From NCBI RefSeq assembly GCF_040365225.1, contig NZ_AP028055.1:3286001-3350000 (forward strand): DNA of 64,000 nucleotides. The letters run 5' to 3'. Of this stretch, positions 1-9,947 are shown piece after piece. A program made the translations under genes and the position numbers. The notes under the pieces are model-generated. The model did not search any database and was not told the DNA's origin. It was given only the letters and a program-made list of their open reading frames with translations. Position 1 is the stretch's first letter. The number at the start of each line of letters is the position of its first letter. This stretch comes from Bacteroides sedimenti (GTDB lineage Bacteria; Bacteroidota; Bacteroidia; Bacteroidales; Bacteroidaceae).

Positions 1-531
1 AGCCGTAAACCCAACTTGAAGTTTGGAAATCATTCCTCTTTTAGTTTTGATATACAAGACGCCGTTACCGCTAGCCATTCCTAACATTGATAAACCTAAT
101 CCGTCTTTGATAACTGAGACAGACTCTATTTGACTTACCGGAATATTGGCATCCGACCTAGGAATTCCATCTACAACAATTAAAGGACTTGAACCTCTCA
201 AATAAATAGAGGCTTGGCTGCTTGGCAATCCATTTTCAAGACTGACCTTCAGACCGGGAAGTGTTCCATAAAAAAAATTTTCCATTTGAAATGCAGGTCG
301 ATGCAATAATTGATCGCCGCTGACTGTAGATACAGATTGTAACATCAATTCAGGAGATGACATCCCGAATAAAACAGGTTTTTTAGTTACTCCATTTGTT
401 ACACTTTTCGCTTGCCATGAGATTGAATCTTTAGACTGTGCTTTCAAGGACATTGTCATTGAAAAAGTTAAGAGCAGAGAAAATATCACTCTAAACAAGC
501 TTTTCTTGTGTCGCAATAAATTGATACTCAT
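1..531 (-). CDS. SusC-like TonB-dependent receptor, N-terminal part (cut by window edge)
   Basis: Outer-membrane receptor for TonB-driven uptake of glycans; only the first 177 residues are in the window and the reading frame is open to base 1. ATG at 531 starts a signal peptide (about residues 1-32, ending in LKAQS). A plug domain follows, seen in IYLRGSSPLIVVDGIP (from residue 109), then IESVSVIKDG and NGVLYIKTKRG. Classical SusC proteins carry a carboxypeptidase-regulatory-like domain between signal peptide and plug; here the plug begins around residue 55, so that domain is absent, and the usual DAASAAIYG is replaced by DGLGLSMLGMASG. It is divergent from the GH105/GH29/HTCS genes and probably belongs to the same PUL. 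A SusD partner would lie outside the window. Confidence 0.85.
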   Translation of the reverse strand, partial: MSINLLRHKKSLFRVIFSLLLTFSMTMSLKAQSKDSISWQAKSVTNGVTKKPVLFGMSSPELMLQSVSTVSGDQLLHRPAFQMENFFYGTLPGLKVSLENGLPSSQASIYLRGSSPLIVVDGIPRSDANIPVSQIESVSVIKDGLGLSMLGMASGNGVLYIKTKRGMISKLQVGFTA

Positions 532-764
532 ACGTTTTGTTTTAAATAGTTCATAAAAGGTTAATAATGTGGTTGATTATTGATAAATAATGATCTCAAA
601 TAATGATCTGTATTCGATAAAGACGAGTAAATACATCAATATATCTACTTGTCTTCTAAAATTAATTAGTACGTTTTTCTCAATATTGATATTACATTTT
701 ATACCCGTCCTAACTACTTTCCACGAATAACTACAATCATTAAAATATGTTATTAATACAAAAG

Positions 765-772
765 CAAAAGTA
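765..772 (-). promoter_or_regulatory. -7 element of SusC-like gene
   Basis: TACTTTTG on the minus strand matches the Bacteroidales primary-sigma -7 consensus TAnnTTTG. It lies about 230 bases before the ATG at 531, implying a long leader. Confidence 0.4.
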
Positions 773-1096
773 AAGGAATGTAAATTATTACAGTTGCTCT
801 ATTTGCTATTTCTTTTGTTCAATTGAACAACATCAGACTATCACACCGCCAATTACAGTCCACACTTTAGTATCCAGAATGCTATGAATCTGATACAAGT
901 ACATCCTCAAAACAGAATAGTGGCTGACGGAAAACCCCTCATATCAGAATCTTTCTTCCTGCATTTAGTGCTAGTTATTCATATTTCAAGCAAATATTTT
1001 ACCCAGTTTATGTATTATTGCACTTTCGTTGTTCCCTTTGGCGAATAGGGCAAAACAATAGACAATAAAGACAAGCATGTATTAGCTAAGTAAAAG

Positions 1097-1104
1097 TACA
1101 TTTG
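1097..1104 (+). promoter_or_regulatory. -7 element of GH105 gene
   Basis: TACATTTG matches TAnnTTTG. A possible TTG start at 1102 lies inside this element, so it cannot be the true start; the ATG at 1132 can. Confidence 0.5.
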
Positions 1105-1131
1105 CATCAGTTTCAATATTCAACTTATACT

Positions 1132-2283
1132 ATGAAAATGAGAATAATTATTTCTTTTTTTATTATTGTATTTCCGTGGCAATTCTCCGCAGGGCAATCT
1201 AAAAAAGAGTCGTCTACTCAACCTGCTGTCGTAATAAATAAAGATTCAATAAAAAACACATTAAAAAAAGTGGCCGATTGGCAAATTAAGAACTTCACCT
1301 ATTCAACAAATCAATCTCATGATTTTGGTATAGATTCGTGGACTAATGCCACGCTATATTTCGGAATGTTGCAATGGGCAAAAATAGCTCCAGATAGCAT
1401 CGCTTATTATGACTGGCTGACTAAATTAGGAGCGGAGAACCAATGGAAAATTGCAGAAAACTTTATTAACTATCCAAAATACGGGCTCTATCACGCTGAT
1501 GAACTTTGTATTGCACAAACCTATTTAGGGCTTTATAAAAAATTCAGAAAAGAAGAGATGCTTAAGTCAGTACAGAAACGCATTGATTGGATTATAAACT
1601 ATCCACCCAACGGTAATATGAGTCACACCAACAAGCAGACCTGGACATGGAGCGATGCTTTGTTCATGGCGCCTCCAGTATTTGCCGAACTCTATACATT
1701 GACAGGAAATTTGCGATATATCGAATTCATGGATGAACAATTTAAAAAAACATACAACCATTTATATGACCCTAAAGAGAAGCTGTTTTATAGAGATGAC
1801 AGTTATTTCAATAAGCAGGAGAAAAATGGAGCAAAAGTATTCTGGGGCAGAGGCAACGGCTGGGTAGCCGCAGGGTTGGTCGATCTCTTGAAAATATTGC
1901 CAAAAGGTTCTCAGTACCGTCTGTTTTACCAAAATCTATTCAAGGAGCTAGTACCAAGACTTGCTTCATTACAAGACAAAAATGGATTCTGGCATGCAAG
2001 TTTATTAGACCCGACTAGCTATCCGGCGCCCGAAACAAGTGCTACATCATTGATTACCTATGCTTTGGCATATGGTATCAACGAGGGTTTACTGGACAAA
2101 GAAAAATTCAAACCTGTTGTAAGAAAAGCATGGCGTGCGCTTGCTTCGGCTGTAGACGAAAACGGTAAATTAGGATGGGTACAACCGATTGGTGCAGATC
2201 CGAAAAAAGTTACAAAAGAGATGACTTCGGTGTATGGTGTAGGTGCTTTTTTATTAGCTGGCACAGAATTATATCAATTTTGA
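1132..2283 (+). CDS. GH105 unsaturated rhamnogalacturonyl hydrolase
   Basis: Removes the unsaturated uronic acid that a polysaccharide lyase leaves at the non-reducing end of oligosaccharides; GH105 enzymes usually act on rhamnogalacturonan or related acidic chains. The 383-residue product has a signal peptide (MKMRIIISFFIIVFPWQFSAGQ region) and the GH88/GH105 (alpha/alpha)6 barrel fold. Visible hallmarks are IDSWTNATLYFGML near residue 65, HADELCIAQTYL, and WGRGNGWVAAGL, the GH105-type RGNGW motif. The start at 1132 is chosen because the -7 element lies at 1097-1104. It heads a run of four same-strand genes (GH105, GH29, GH29, HTCS). GH88 is the alternative family, but RGNGW favours GH105. 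Exact substrate unknown. Confidence 0.88.
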   Translation: MKMRIIISFFIIVFPWQFSAGQSKKESSTQPAVVINKDSIKNTLKKVADWQIKNFTYSTNQSHDFGIDSWTNATLYFGMLQWAKIAPDSIAYYDWLTKLGAENQWKIAENFINYPKYGLYHADELCIAQTYLGLYKKFRKEEMLKSVQKRIDWIINYPPNGNMSHTNKQTWTWSDALFMAPPVFAELYTLTGNLRYIEFMDEQFKKTYNHLYDPKEKLFYRDDSYFNKQEKNGAKVFWGRGNGWVAAGLVDLLKILPKGSQYRLFYQNLFKELVPRLASLQDKNGFWHASLLDPTSYPAPETSATSLITYALAYGINEGLLDKEKFKPVVRKAWRALASAVDENGKLGWVQPIGADPKKVTKEMTSVYGVGAFLLAGTELYQF

Positions 2284-2363
2284 AATGTACCCTCATTTTT
2301 TCTTGTTAAAAACAGATAATGGTGCAAGGGAATTAATATTCATAAATAATACTATATAAACAC

Positions 2364-3818
2364 ATGAAAAAAAGAAGTATTCTAATCACCCTACTATTAG
2401 GGCTTATTTGCGGACAAACATTTTCACAAGAAAAAACAACTCAAATCTCACTTAAACATGGATCGCATCGCTCTGGCAAACGAACCGACGCAACCATGCA
2501 AAGATGGCGAGAATATGGCTTGGGACAGTTTATCCATTGGGGGATATACTCCATTCCAGGCGGAGGATGGGACGGTAAAACTTATGGTGGTGCTGCCGAA
2601 TGGATTCGCTCATGGTCGGGCAAAGATGCTCCGAATGATTGGAGAAAAACATACGATAACTTGTATAAACAGTTTAATCCTGTTGATTTCAATGCAAACA
2701 AATGGGCTGAGCAAGCTAAAAATATGGGTGCTAAATATGTTATCTTTACAACAAAACACCACGACGGGTTCTGTATGTGGCCAAGCAAATATACTGAATA
2801 TACAATAGCCAACACCCCCTACAAAAAAGATATTGTTAAAGAGGTTGTAGATGCCTACAATAAGGTTGGAATAGACGTTTACCTATATTTTTCGGTGATG
2901 GATTGGAGTCATCAGGGTTGGCGATACGACATTAAAAGTCCAGAAGACAGTATCGCGTTCGAAAGTTTCAAGAAATTTACCCGCAACCAACTGCTCGAAT
3001 TACTTACTTCTTACCCTTCTGCGAAAGGACTTTGGTTTGACGGAACCTGGGACAAGTCATGGGTAAAGCAAGCTGAGTTTGCTGATGAACTGGAGACCGA
3101 AATGAGAACTCTCAGGCCTGGGTTAATAATAGGAAGTCGCTTCCGGGCCGATGACTTTGGAAAACGCCATGTTGATTCGAACGGAGTCATGATGGGGGAT
3201 TATGAACAAGGATGGGAACGCAACCTTCCCAACTCTATAGAAGATGTACATGGACACGATTGGGATTGTGTGATGACAATTCCAGATAATCAGTGGGGGT
3301 ACAATTCACATTGGAAAGGATATGTGAAAACACCCTACAATTTGATCGAGATGTTGGTAAAATCAGTATCGCTAAGTGGTAATTTTGTCATCAACTTCGG
3401 ACCTGATGGGAAAGGAAACATCCGTCAGGAAGAAACTAGCATTGCAAAAGAGATTGGTGATTGGATGAAAACAAACAACGAAGCTATTTATGGTTGTTCA
3501 CACGCTGATATGAAGAAACAAGACTGGGGATATTTTACCCAAAAAGGGAGAAAACTATATTTGACAGTATTTAATCGCCCGATAAACAATTGCCTGAATG
3601 TGGAAATTTCAGAAAAAGGAGTAAAGCCGACCAAAGCTTATTTCCTAGCAAATAAACTACCGGTTGCGATTCAGGATGCAGGTAAAAACAAACAAAACAA
3701 CAACCTTTACAATATTGTTATTCCAGCAAAATACATTTCCGACAAACCTTTTGTTATCGTATTGGAATTAGAAGAGTCACAAACCAACGAAAAGGCATAT
3801 CAACAGGCGCGCACCTAA
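2364..3818 (+). CDS. GH29 alpha-L-fucosidase (first copy)
   Basis: Retaining exo-glycosidase expected to release terminal alpha-L-fucose in the periplasm or at the cell surface. The 484-residue protein has a signal peptide ending near FSQ (residue 22). GH29 motifs are clear: YGLGQFIHWGIYS (51-63), KHHDGFCMWPSKYT (131-144) and GLWFDGTW, in which Asp226 is the predicted nucleophile; WRNYNG-type later motifs give way to GNFVINFGPDGKG, the family's C-terminal barrel signature. A beta-sandwich follows. It starts 80 bases after the GH105 gene and 60 bases before a second GH29 and probably shares their transcript. Linkage specificity cannot be read from sequence; similarity to the neighbour is only partial, so the two are unlikely to be redundant. 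Confidence 0.93.
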   Translation: MKKRSILITLLLGLICGQTFSQEKTTQISLKHGSHRSGKRTDATMQRWREYGLGQFIHWGIYSIPGGGWDGKTYGGAAEWIRSWSGKDAPNDWRKTYDNLYKQFNPVDFNANKWAEQAKNMGAKYVIFTTKHHDGFCMWPSKYTEYTIANTPYKKDIVKEVVDAYNKVGIDVYLYFSVMDWSHQGWRYDIKSPEDSIAFESFKKFTRNQLLELLTSYPSAKGLWFDGTWDKSWVKQAEFADELETEMRTLRPGLIIGSRFRADDFGKRHVDSNGVMMGDYEQGWERNLPNSIEDVHGHDWDCVMTIPDNQWGYNSHWKGYVKTPYNLIEMLVKSVSLSGNFVINFGPDGKGNIRQEETSIAKEIGDWMKTNNEAIYGCSHADMKKQDWGYFTQKGRKLYLTVFNRPINNCLNVEISEKGVKPTKAYFLANKLPVAIQDAGKNKQNNNLYNIVIPAKYISDKPFVIVLELEESQTNEKAYQQART

Positions 3819-3878
3819 GAACGTTGCAAGTCTGTCAGTTAGAGTCAATAAGTTTAGTTCGTTATTCAAAACATTACG

Positions 3879-5270
3879 ATGACCAGAGTGAGATTCCTTT
3901 TAATTGTGATTACATGCTTAATTAATTCAATTCTTTCTCTATCCGCCCAGGAAACAAAAGCTGATATTGAATGGTTTTGCAATGCGAAGCTAGGGCTGTT
4001 TGTTCATTGGGGGCTTTATTCCCAGACGGCCGGCCTTTGGAATGGTATCCCGTCAAAAGGAGGAGAACACTTTATGCTGTACGAACGTATACACCTGAAA
4101 GATTATGCCAAAATAGCCGATGACTTTAATCCGGTCGATTTTGATGCGGAGAGATGGGTAAAAACGGCAAAGGCAGCAGGGATGAAATACATTGTCATTA
4201 CCGCAAAACATCACGATGGCTTTGCAATTTATAATTCAAAATGCAGCGATTATAACATTGTAAAAAGGACTCATTTTAAGCGCGACCCAATCAAAGAACT
4301 GTCAGTTGCATGCAAGAAAGAAGGCATCAAATTAGGTTTATATTATTCATTGGGAAGAGATTGGGAGGATCCCGATGTGCCAACCGATTGGCCACAAAAG
4401 GCGGGTCGCAGCAATACATGGGATTTTCCGGATGAAGATGCAAAGGTTTTGTCTCGCTATATCGAACGGAAAGTAAAGCCTCAATTGAAAGAATTACTCA
4501 CCAATTACGGAGAGATCGCCATGCTGTGGTTTGATACACCCGAACTTGTTACAAAACAACAAAGTCGGGAAATCAGAGAGCTAATACACTCTCTGCAGAC
4601 GCATTGTCTAATTAATAGCCGCATCGGTAACGGTCAGGGGGATTACGATATAATTGAGCAACAATTAATGGAAAAGATTAAAAGGACGCCGTGGGAAGCA
4701 TGCCTGACAATGGGAAAAAACTGGGGCAACAACAGATTTGACACCATCTATAAAAGTCCGGAAATGATAATTCGCAATTTTGTTGATATTGTGAGTAAAG
4801 GTGGAAATATGCTTCTCAACGTCGGTCCAACCGGCAAAGGCTTGTTCCCAAAAGAAAGCGTCCATACATTTAATGGGCTGTATGCTTGGCTAAAAGTGAA
4901 CGGCGAAGCTATTTATGGCACACATCCATGGAAAACATACGGTGAAAATTTGACGCCAACCGCAGAAGAAAACACCTCAAAGACACCTTTTCATGATGCT
5001 GAATACGATGGAATACCCAAAGGAAATACTTCAGACCTTCGTTTTACGTCAAAAGACAATTTTGTATACGTATTTGCACGAAGTATACAAGAAAGGAGTT
5101 TTGTCATTAAATCAATTGACAATACAGATAAAATAAAGAAAGTGACATTGCTTGGCAGCCGACTTCATGTCGGTTTCAAGCATGTAACAAACGGGTTGCA
5201 AATAAGCGTACCAACTTTTTCCACTGAACAAATTCCTGTATATGTTTTTAGAATAGAGTTTAAAAAATAG
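3879..5270 (+). CDS. GH29 alpha-L-fucosidase (second copy)
   Basis: Second fucosidase of the cluster, 463 residues, with a signal peptide ending near LSAQ (residue 24). GH29 hallmarks are LGLFVHWGLYS (38-48), KHHDGFAIYNSKCSDYNI (110-127) and AMLWFDTPE with Asp219 as predicted nucleophile, then GGNMLLNVGPTGKG. The C-terminal beta domain (from about 380) ends in an LKP-like sandwich. Two differently diverged GH29 enzymes side by side suggest two fucosyl linkages or positions in one glycan. No separate promoter is obvious in the 60-base gap before it. Confidence 0.93.
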   Translation: MTRVRFLLIVITCLINSILSLSAQETKADIEWFCNAKLGLFVHWGLYSQTAGLWNGIPSKGGEHFMLYERIHLKDYAKIADDFNPVDFDAERWVKTAKAAGMKYIVITAKHHDGFAIYNSKCSDYNIVKRTHFKRDPIKELSVACKKEGIKLGLYYSLGRDWEDPDVPTDWPQKAGRSNTWDFPDEDAKVLSRYIERKVKPQLKELLTNYGEIAMLWFDTPELVTKQQSREIRELIHSLQTHCLINSRIGNGQGDYDIIEQQLMEKIKRTPWEACLTMGKNWGNNRFDTIYKSPEMIIRNFVDIVSKGGNMLLNVGPTGKGLFPKESVHTFNGLYAWLKVNGEAIYGTHPWKTYGENLTPTAEENTSKTPFHDAEYDGIPKGNTSDLRFTSKDNFVYVFARSIQERSFVIKSIDNTDKIKKVTLLGSRLHVGFKHVTNGLQISVPTFSTEQIPVYVFRIEFKK

Positions 5271-5646
5271 AAGAAAGCACCTTCTACAGGGAAAATTGCA
5301 TTTTTTCATGGAATACACGCATCTGGAATTAAACTCTTGCAACCGATCATATGAAATATAACAGAATGTCTTTGTTGGATTTCTAGACTTTAGAAAAATT
5401 TGGTTCTATAGTAAATATACTATGAGTAATTTTCTCCCCCCGCCCAAAAAACGATTATATTTGCATCATGAATAGCACCAGCATTTTCCCCAGCTCTTAG
5501 CATAAATAAACTATAGCATGGAAAAAAACGTAAATTTTAAAGATACCGGCAATTTAAAGAAATCATATACAACGCTCAATTTTGAGCACGGTTTCTGTTT
5601 TACAACCTAAAATGGCAAGTCATAATTACATCAATCATTAATCCGT
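5271..5646. other. Leader/promoter region of the hybrid two-component system gene
   Basis: 376 bases between the second fucosidase and the regulator. It contains a good -7 element at 5456-5463, giving a leader near 175 nt. A 30-codon reading frame (ATG 5518, TAA 5608-5610) lies inside that leader; it has no recognisable domain and may be meaningless. Confidence 0.5.
5456..5463 (+). promoter_or_regulatory. -7 element of HTCS gene
   Basis: TATATTTG, a full match to TAnnTTTG, about 185 bases before the ATG at 5647. It allows the regulator to be expressed independently of the glycosidase genes upstream. Confidence 0.5.
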
Positions 5647-8600
5647 ATGTCAAGATTTTCCACATTTCTTATTCAGTTGTTTATCGCTTCTTTTATTAAT
5701 CTCTCGGTTGAAGCAAAAAATGTTAACGACTATAGATTCCGAACACTTTCACCAGAGGGAGGATTTTATTATGACGGAGTAAAATCAATAAAGCAAGACA
5801 AAGAAGGATTTATATGGATATTGATGGATAATGATTTGTTTCGTTTCGACGGATACCAATACAAACACTATTACTCACGGTTCAAGGGGCTCAATACTTC
5901 CGGATCGTGGTATTTCAATAACATTGCCATTGATTCTGCAGGACATCTGTTTGTTTCAGACGGGAATGGGATATTTATTTATAATAAAATATCTGATAGT
6001 TTTGAACGAATTCTGGATAACCCAGCAACCAGTATAGAGTTTGATAGTTTCGATAATCTTTGGTTGAACGACAAATATTTATACTGCTACGATAAAGATA
6101 GAAAAATAATGCAGCGACCTCTTTTTCAAGGTAAACCAATCAAATATGTCAATGCATTTTTTACTTCAAGAAATAAACTATTGGTGGGAACATTCCAAGG
6201 GAATATTTTTCTCTATGACTACCTCAAAAAGCAATTTAAACCTTTTATTTCGCTTTCTAAAGATAATGTTATATTGGGAATTGCAGAAAGACGAAATAAG
6301 TTATGGATCCTTACAATTAATTCGGGACTATATAGAGCTGATATAAAAACAGGTCGTATAGAAGCATGTTATGACTTCTTTTGTCAAGATGCGAATGAAC
6401 AAATACCGGCAAAAGCACTTTTCTGTGATCGAAACGGGAACTTATTAATTGGGACACAGCGCGGTTTACATGTGTTCAATCCAGATAATGGTGAACGTTT
6501 CTTATATAGGCACTCTAAATCGGATCCTTTTAGCATACCAAACAACTCGGTTTGGGTGATTGCAGAGGATTATCATAAAAACATCTGGATAGGGACTTAT
6601 TCAGGTGGTTTGGCTTATGTGAACTTCAAACAAAGTGCAGGCTTCAAAAGTTACTCATTCAGGGAAAAAGAATTGAATAACAATGTCGTAAGCGGATTTG
6701 CCGAAGATAGTAAATCCATTTGGATAGCTACTGAAGGAGGTGGAGTGAACCGGATGGACAAACAAACGGGTGTATTTTCCAATTACAAACATAACATGAC
6801 AAGCAATAGTCCCGCTTCTAATAACATAAAATCAATGGTTGTTGACAGTAGGCAACGGCTATGGATATCTATGTTTAGAGGTGGCTTAGACATGTATGAC
6901 ATTCAAAAAAACAGATTTCAACATTTCAGACATGAAAAAAGAAATAACAACTCTCTAAAAAACGACAACCTGAGAAAAATTGTTTTAGAAGCTGATTCAG
7001 GACTGTGGATCGCCTATCAGCAAAGCTCTTTAGAAATCTCCTATTATTCTTTTGAACGAAAGACATTTACTCATTATTCATTAAAAGGATATGAAAATAA
7101 TTATATTTTCGACATTGTCCACGGAAATAGCAACGATCTTTGGATTGTAACACATAAATGTTTGTATAGGATGGACATAAAAAAGCATACGATAAAGCCA
7201 ATATCCTTATGCGGTCTGTCATCATTAAATGCACAAACAATCTACGTTGATGCAGCAAACAACGTTTGGATTGGTAGTATAGGAAGCGGTCTGATAAAAT
7301 ACAATTCACAAAACTCGCACTATTATTTTTATAACGATATTCTAAAATTCAACATTTCGACTATTTACAACATCTGTTCCAATGGCGGTACCGAGCTTTG
7401 GATGGGTACCGATAACGGATTGTTCAAATATTCGATCTCCAAAAATCGGTTTGCGCGTTATGATACAAAAGACGGGGTACAAGGCCCTGTCTTCTACCCT
7501 TTAGCTTGCATGAAAGGTAAAAATGGAGAGCTCTACTTCGGCGGTACTAACGGATTTACTGTTGTCTATCCACACAAACTGGTAACAAATGATTTTAAGC
7601 CCAAGGCTATCATTTCCGATTTTTTAATTGATAATGTATCAACAAAATTTGATTCGCTCAATTCTCCATTAAAAGTCAAAGGAGTATTACCAAATAGCAT
7701 CAGACTCTTATACAATCAAGTTAATTTCGGATTCACCTTTGCATCTGACAATTTTCTTATGCCAGAAAAAAACCGGTTCAAATACCGACTCAAAGGTTAC
7801 GATAACCGATGGAAAGAGGTGGATGCCTTCAACCGAAGTGCATTTTTCTCAAAAGTTCCCCCAGGGGATTACACCTTTGAAGTTATGGCGGCCAACAATG
7901 ATGGCATTTGGAGTGAACATCCTACCACTATAACAATCAAACGTTTGCCGGCTCCCTGGTATAGTCTGCCTGCATATATGTTATATCTTATTTTAGCAGG
8001 CTGCATTTTGTATGTTATTTTGCGTTACTACAACAAGCAAAAGAAGCTAAAAATTGAGCTCTATTTAGAAAATCTGGAAAAAAACAAAAAAGAGGAAATT
8101 CACCAGTCACAACTGAGATTTTTCACCAATGTCTCTCACGATTTCCGAACTCCTTTATCTCTTATCATGGCTACTTTGAGTAAAATGAAACAAGATGGAT
8201 TCGATGCACATTATTACAAACTACTAAATAGCAATGCTCAGCGTCTACTTAACCTGGTAAATGAATTAATGGATTTCAGGACCGTTGAGAATGGAAAAAT
8301 GAAGTTGAAGATTGCGCCTGGCAACATCAACCATTTAATTAACGAATTCTCCTTTGATTTTTTGGATTATGCCAAGCGAAGAAATATTGACTTTTTGATA
8401 AATTGTGATTCCAATTTGGACTTAACACTTTATCTTGATAGGCAAATCATGGAGAAAATAATCGTCAATTTGCTGGATAACGCATTCAAATATACCAAAG
8501 ATGGAGGAAAGATATCAATTGAGACTTATTATTCTCTCACGGACGTAAAATCAAGATACAACAATAGCTATAAAGTTGGTGATCAAACAAAAACAGACAA

Positions 8601-9756
8601 TTTCTTCTGCGTTGCAATCCGTGATTCAGGAACAGGCATTTCAGAGGATTCGATTTCAAAAGTATTTGAAAGATTCTATAAAGTGGAAACCAACGATCAG
8701 AATGCCCATCTGGGCACCGGTATTGGCCTTGCCTTAGTTAAAAGTCTAGTTTTATTGCATAAAGGGACACTTGCCATTTTTAGCGAAAAAGAGAAGGGCA
8801 CAGATATTTTAGTCGGGTTTCCTATACATAGAGAAACATATGCTTTTTCAGATTTCGCTTCAGACAACAACATAATACCAGCTGCAGCAACTTATTTCAC
8901 CCAAGAAGTGGCAAAAATAGATCAGAATGTGCAAACGACTCCTGCCGACTATATGAAAGAAGTGCTTTTGCGACAAAAGAAGAGAATCTTATTGGCTGAA
9001 GATAATCCTGATCTGCGTGCTGTCATTGCAGACTACCTTACATCATATTACGATATTGTAGAGGCTTCGAACGGGCAAGTTGCAACACAGCTACTTGACG
9101 AGACAGAAGTCGATCTTATTATAAGCGACATCATTATGCCTTTAAAGGATGGAATCACATTCTGTAAAGAAGTTAAATCTGATATAAACACATCACATAT
9201 TCCATTCTTTCTATTAACAGCAAAAAGTGGAATTGAGAGCAAAATAGAAGGAACCGGCTCCGGCGCAGATATGTACTTTGAGAAACCTATTGACCTTCAT
9301 TTATTGTTGCTTTCAGTCGAAAACATCTTTAACCAGCAACAACATCTGAAAGAATATTATGCTAAAAATTATTTTGTTGATAGTTGTGAATTATCAACCA
9401 ATCAACAAGATAATAAATTCTTAAAAAGACTGGCTGAAATTATAGAATCTAAAATCGACAAACCCGATATGGATGTTAACTATATTGCGGCAGAACTCTC
9501 TATGAGTCGTAGTAAATTGTACACCAAAATAAAAACCATGACTGATAAATCAATTGTGGAGTTCATTTTAAGTTATCGGTTAAGAAAAGCTGCCCGTTTA
9601 ATTGCAGATGAAAATATTTCGATGCGAGAGGTAATAGATAAAATAGGCATCGAAAGCCAATCCTATTTTACCCGTTCATTCAAGAAAGAGTTTGGTGAAA
9701 CCCCTACCGCCTTTGCCGCAAAACATCGGAAAAAATCTACACCACCTTCAAAATAA
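5647..9756 (+). CDS. Hybrid two-component system sensor/regulator (HTCS)
   Basis: One-protein signalling system that senses an oligosaccharide in the periplasm and activates PUL transcription. The 1369 residues contain, in order: signal peptide (1-23); two repeated beta-propeller (Reg_prop) regions with many W(I/L)GT-like blades to about 690; a Y_Y_Y domain (about 690-770); a membrane segment (about 772-792, SLPAYMLYLILAGCILY); HisKA with NVSHDFRTPLS (phospho-His near 831); HATPase with NLLDNAFKYT and DSGTGIS; a receiver domain with LLAEDNPDLR and phospho-Asp near 1161 in IISDIIMP; and a C-terminal AraC-type HTH (about 1260-1360). All catalytic boxes look intact. Its position next to GH105 and GH29 genes makes those and the divergent SusC-like gene its likely targets. 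Confidence 0.95.
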   Translation: MSRFSTFLIQLFIASFINLSVEAKNVNDYRFRTLSPEGGFYYDGVKSIKQDKEGFIWILMDNDLFRFDGYQYKHYYSRFKGLNTSGSWYFNNIAIDSAGHLFVSDGNGIFIYNKISDSFERILDNPATSIEFDSFDNLWLNDKYLYCYDKDRKIMQRPLFQGKPIKYVNAFFTSRNKLLVGTFQGNIFLYDYLKKQFKPFISLSKDNVILGIAERRNKLWILTINSGLYRADIKTGRIEACYDFFCQDANEQIPAKALFCDRNGNLLIGTQRGLHVFNPDNGERFLYRHSKSDPFSIPNNSVWVIAEDYHKNIWIGTYSGGLAYVNFKQSAGFKSYSFREKELNNNVVSGFAEDSKSIWIATEGGGVNRMDKQTGVFSNYKHNMTSNSPASNNIKSMVVDSRQRLWISMFRGGLDMYDIQKNRFQHFRHEKRNNNSLKNDNLRKIVLEADSGLWIAYQQSSLEISYYSFERKTFTHYSLKGYENNYIFDIVHGNSNDLWIVTHKCLYRMDIKKHTIKPISLCGLSSLNAQTIYVDAANNVWIGSIGSGLIKYNSQNSHYYFYNDILKFNISTIYNICSNGGTELWMGTDNGLFKYSISKNRFARYDTKDGVQGPVFYPLACMKGKNGELYFGGTNGFTVVYPHKLVTNDFKPKAIISDFLIDNVSTKFDSLNSPLKVKGVLPNSIRLLYNQVNFGFTFASDNFLMPEKNRFKYRLKGYDNRWKEVDAFNRSAFFSKVPPGDYTFEVMAANNDGIWSEHPTTITIKRLPAPWYSLPAYMLYLILAGCILYVILRYYNKQKKLKIELYLENLEKNKKEEIHQSQLRFFTNVSHDFRTPLSLIMATLSKMKQDGFDAHYYKLLNSNAQRLLNLVNELMDFRTVENGKMKLKIAPGNINHLINEFSFDFLDYAKRRNIDFLINCDSNLDLTLYLDRQIMEKIIVNLLDNAFKYTKDGGKISIETYYSLTDVKSRYNNSYKVGDQTKTDNFFCVAIRDSGTGISEDSISKVFERFYKVETNDQNAHLGTGIGLALVKSLVLLHKGTLAIFSEKEKGTDILVGFPIHRETYAFSDFASDNNIIPAAATYFTQEVAKIDQNVQTTPADYMKEVLLRQKKRILLAEDNPDLRAVIADYLTSYYDIVEASNGQVATQLLDETEVDLIISDIIMPLKDGITFCKEVKSDINTSHIPFFLLTAKSGIESKIEGTGSGADMYFEKPIDLHLLLLSVENIFNQQQHLKEYYAKNYFVDSCELSTNQQDNKFLKRLAEIIESKIDKPDMDVNYIAAELSMSRSKLYTKIKTMTDKSIVEFILSYRLRKAARLIADENISMREVIDKIGIESQSYFTRSFKKEFGETPTAFAAKHRKKSTPPSK

Positions 9757-9906
9757 AAGCACCACTCTCAATACTTTAACGACCTTGAGCTATCAGGAGT
9801 CTTGACGAAGCATTGAATTTGTTATCATCTCGAAAAAGAGGGACTGGTACAAGATGCTATTTATTTTGATTTTTCAAAAGGTTGGCCAAGTAATAACACT
9901 TTTGAC

Positions 9907-9914
9907 TATTTTTG
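9907..9914 (+). promoter_or_regulatory. Promoter of DUF5009 gene
   Basis: TATTTTTG at 9907-9914 fits the -7 consensus, and a TTGG at 9882-9885 lies 21 bases upstream, the right spacing for the -33 box. The ATG follows at 9948. Confidence 0.5.
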
Positions 9915-9947
9915 CAAATAACCTAATACACGCATATACACAAAATT

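Larger units (their letters stand above)
532..1131. other. Divergent intergenic region between SusC-like gene and GH105 gene
   Basis: About 600 bases without a convincing gene. It carries a -7 element for each flanking gene (765-772 minus, 1097-1104 plus) and so a leader of roughly 220 nt for the SusC-like mRNA but only about 20 nt for the GH105 mRNA. It is the natural place for binding sites of the hybrid regulator encoded at 5647-9756; I could not define one. Confidence 0.6.

Noticed and set aside
5518..5610. Short upstream coding region in the HTCS leader
   Set aside because: Thirty codons with no family, no clear ribosome-binding site and low complexity; listed only as part of the leader.
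9780..9906. Transposase remnant between HTCS and DUF5009 genes
   Set aside because: Only a short coding-like stretch is seen, with no inverted repeats or recognisable motif.
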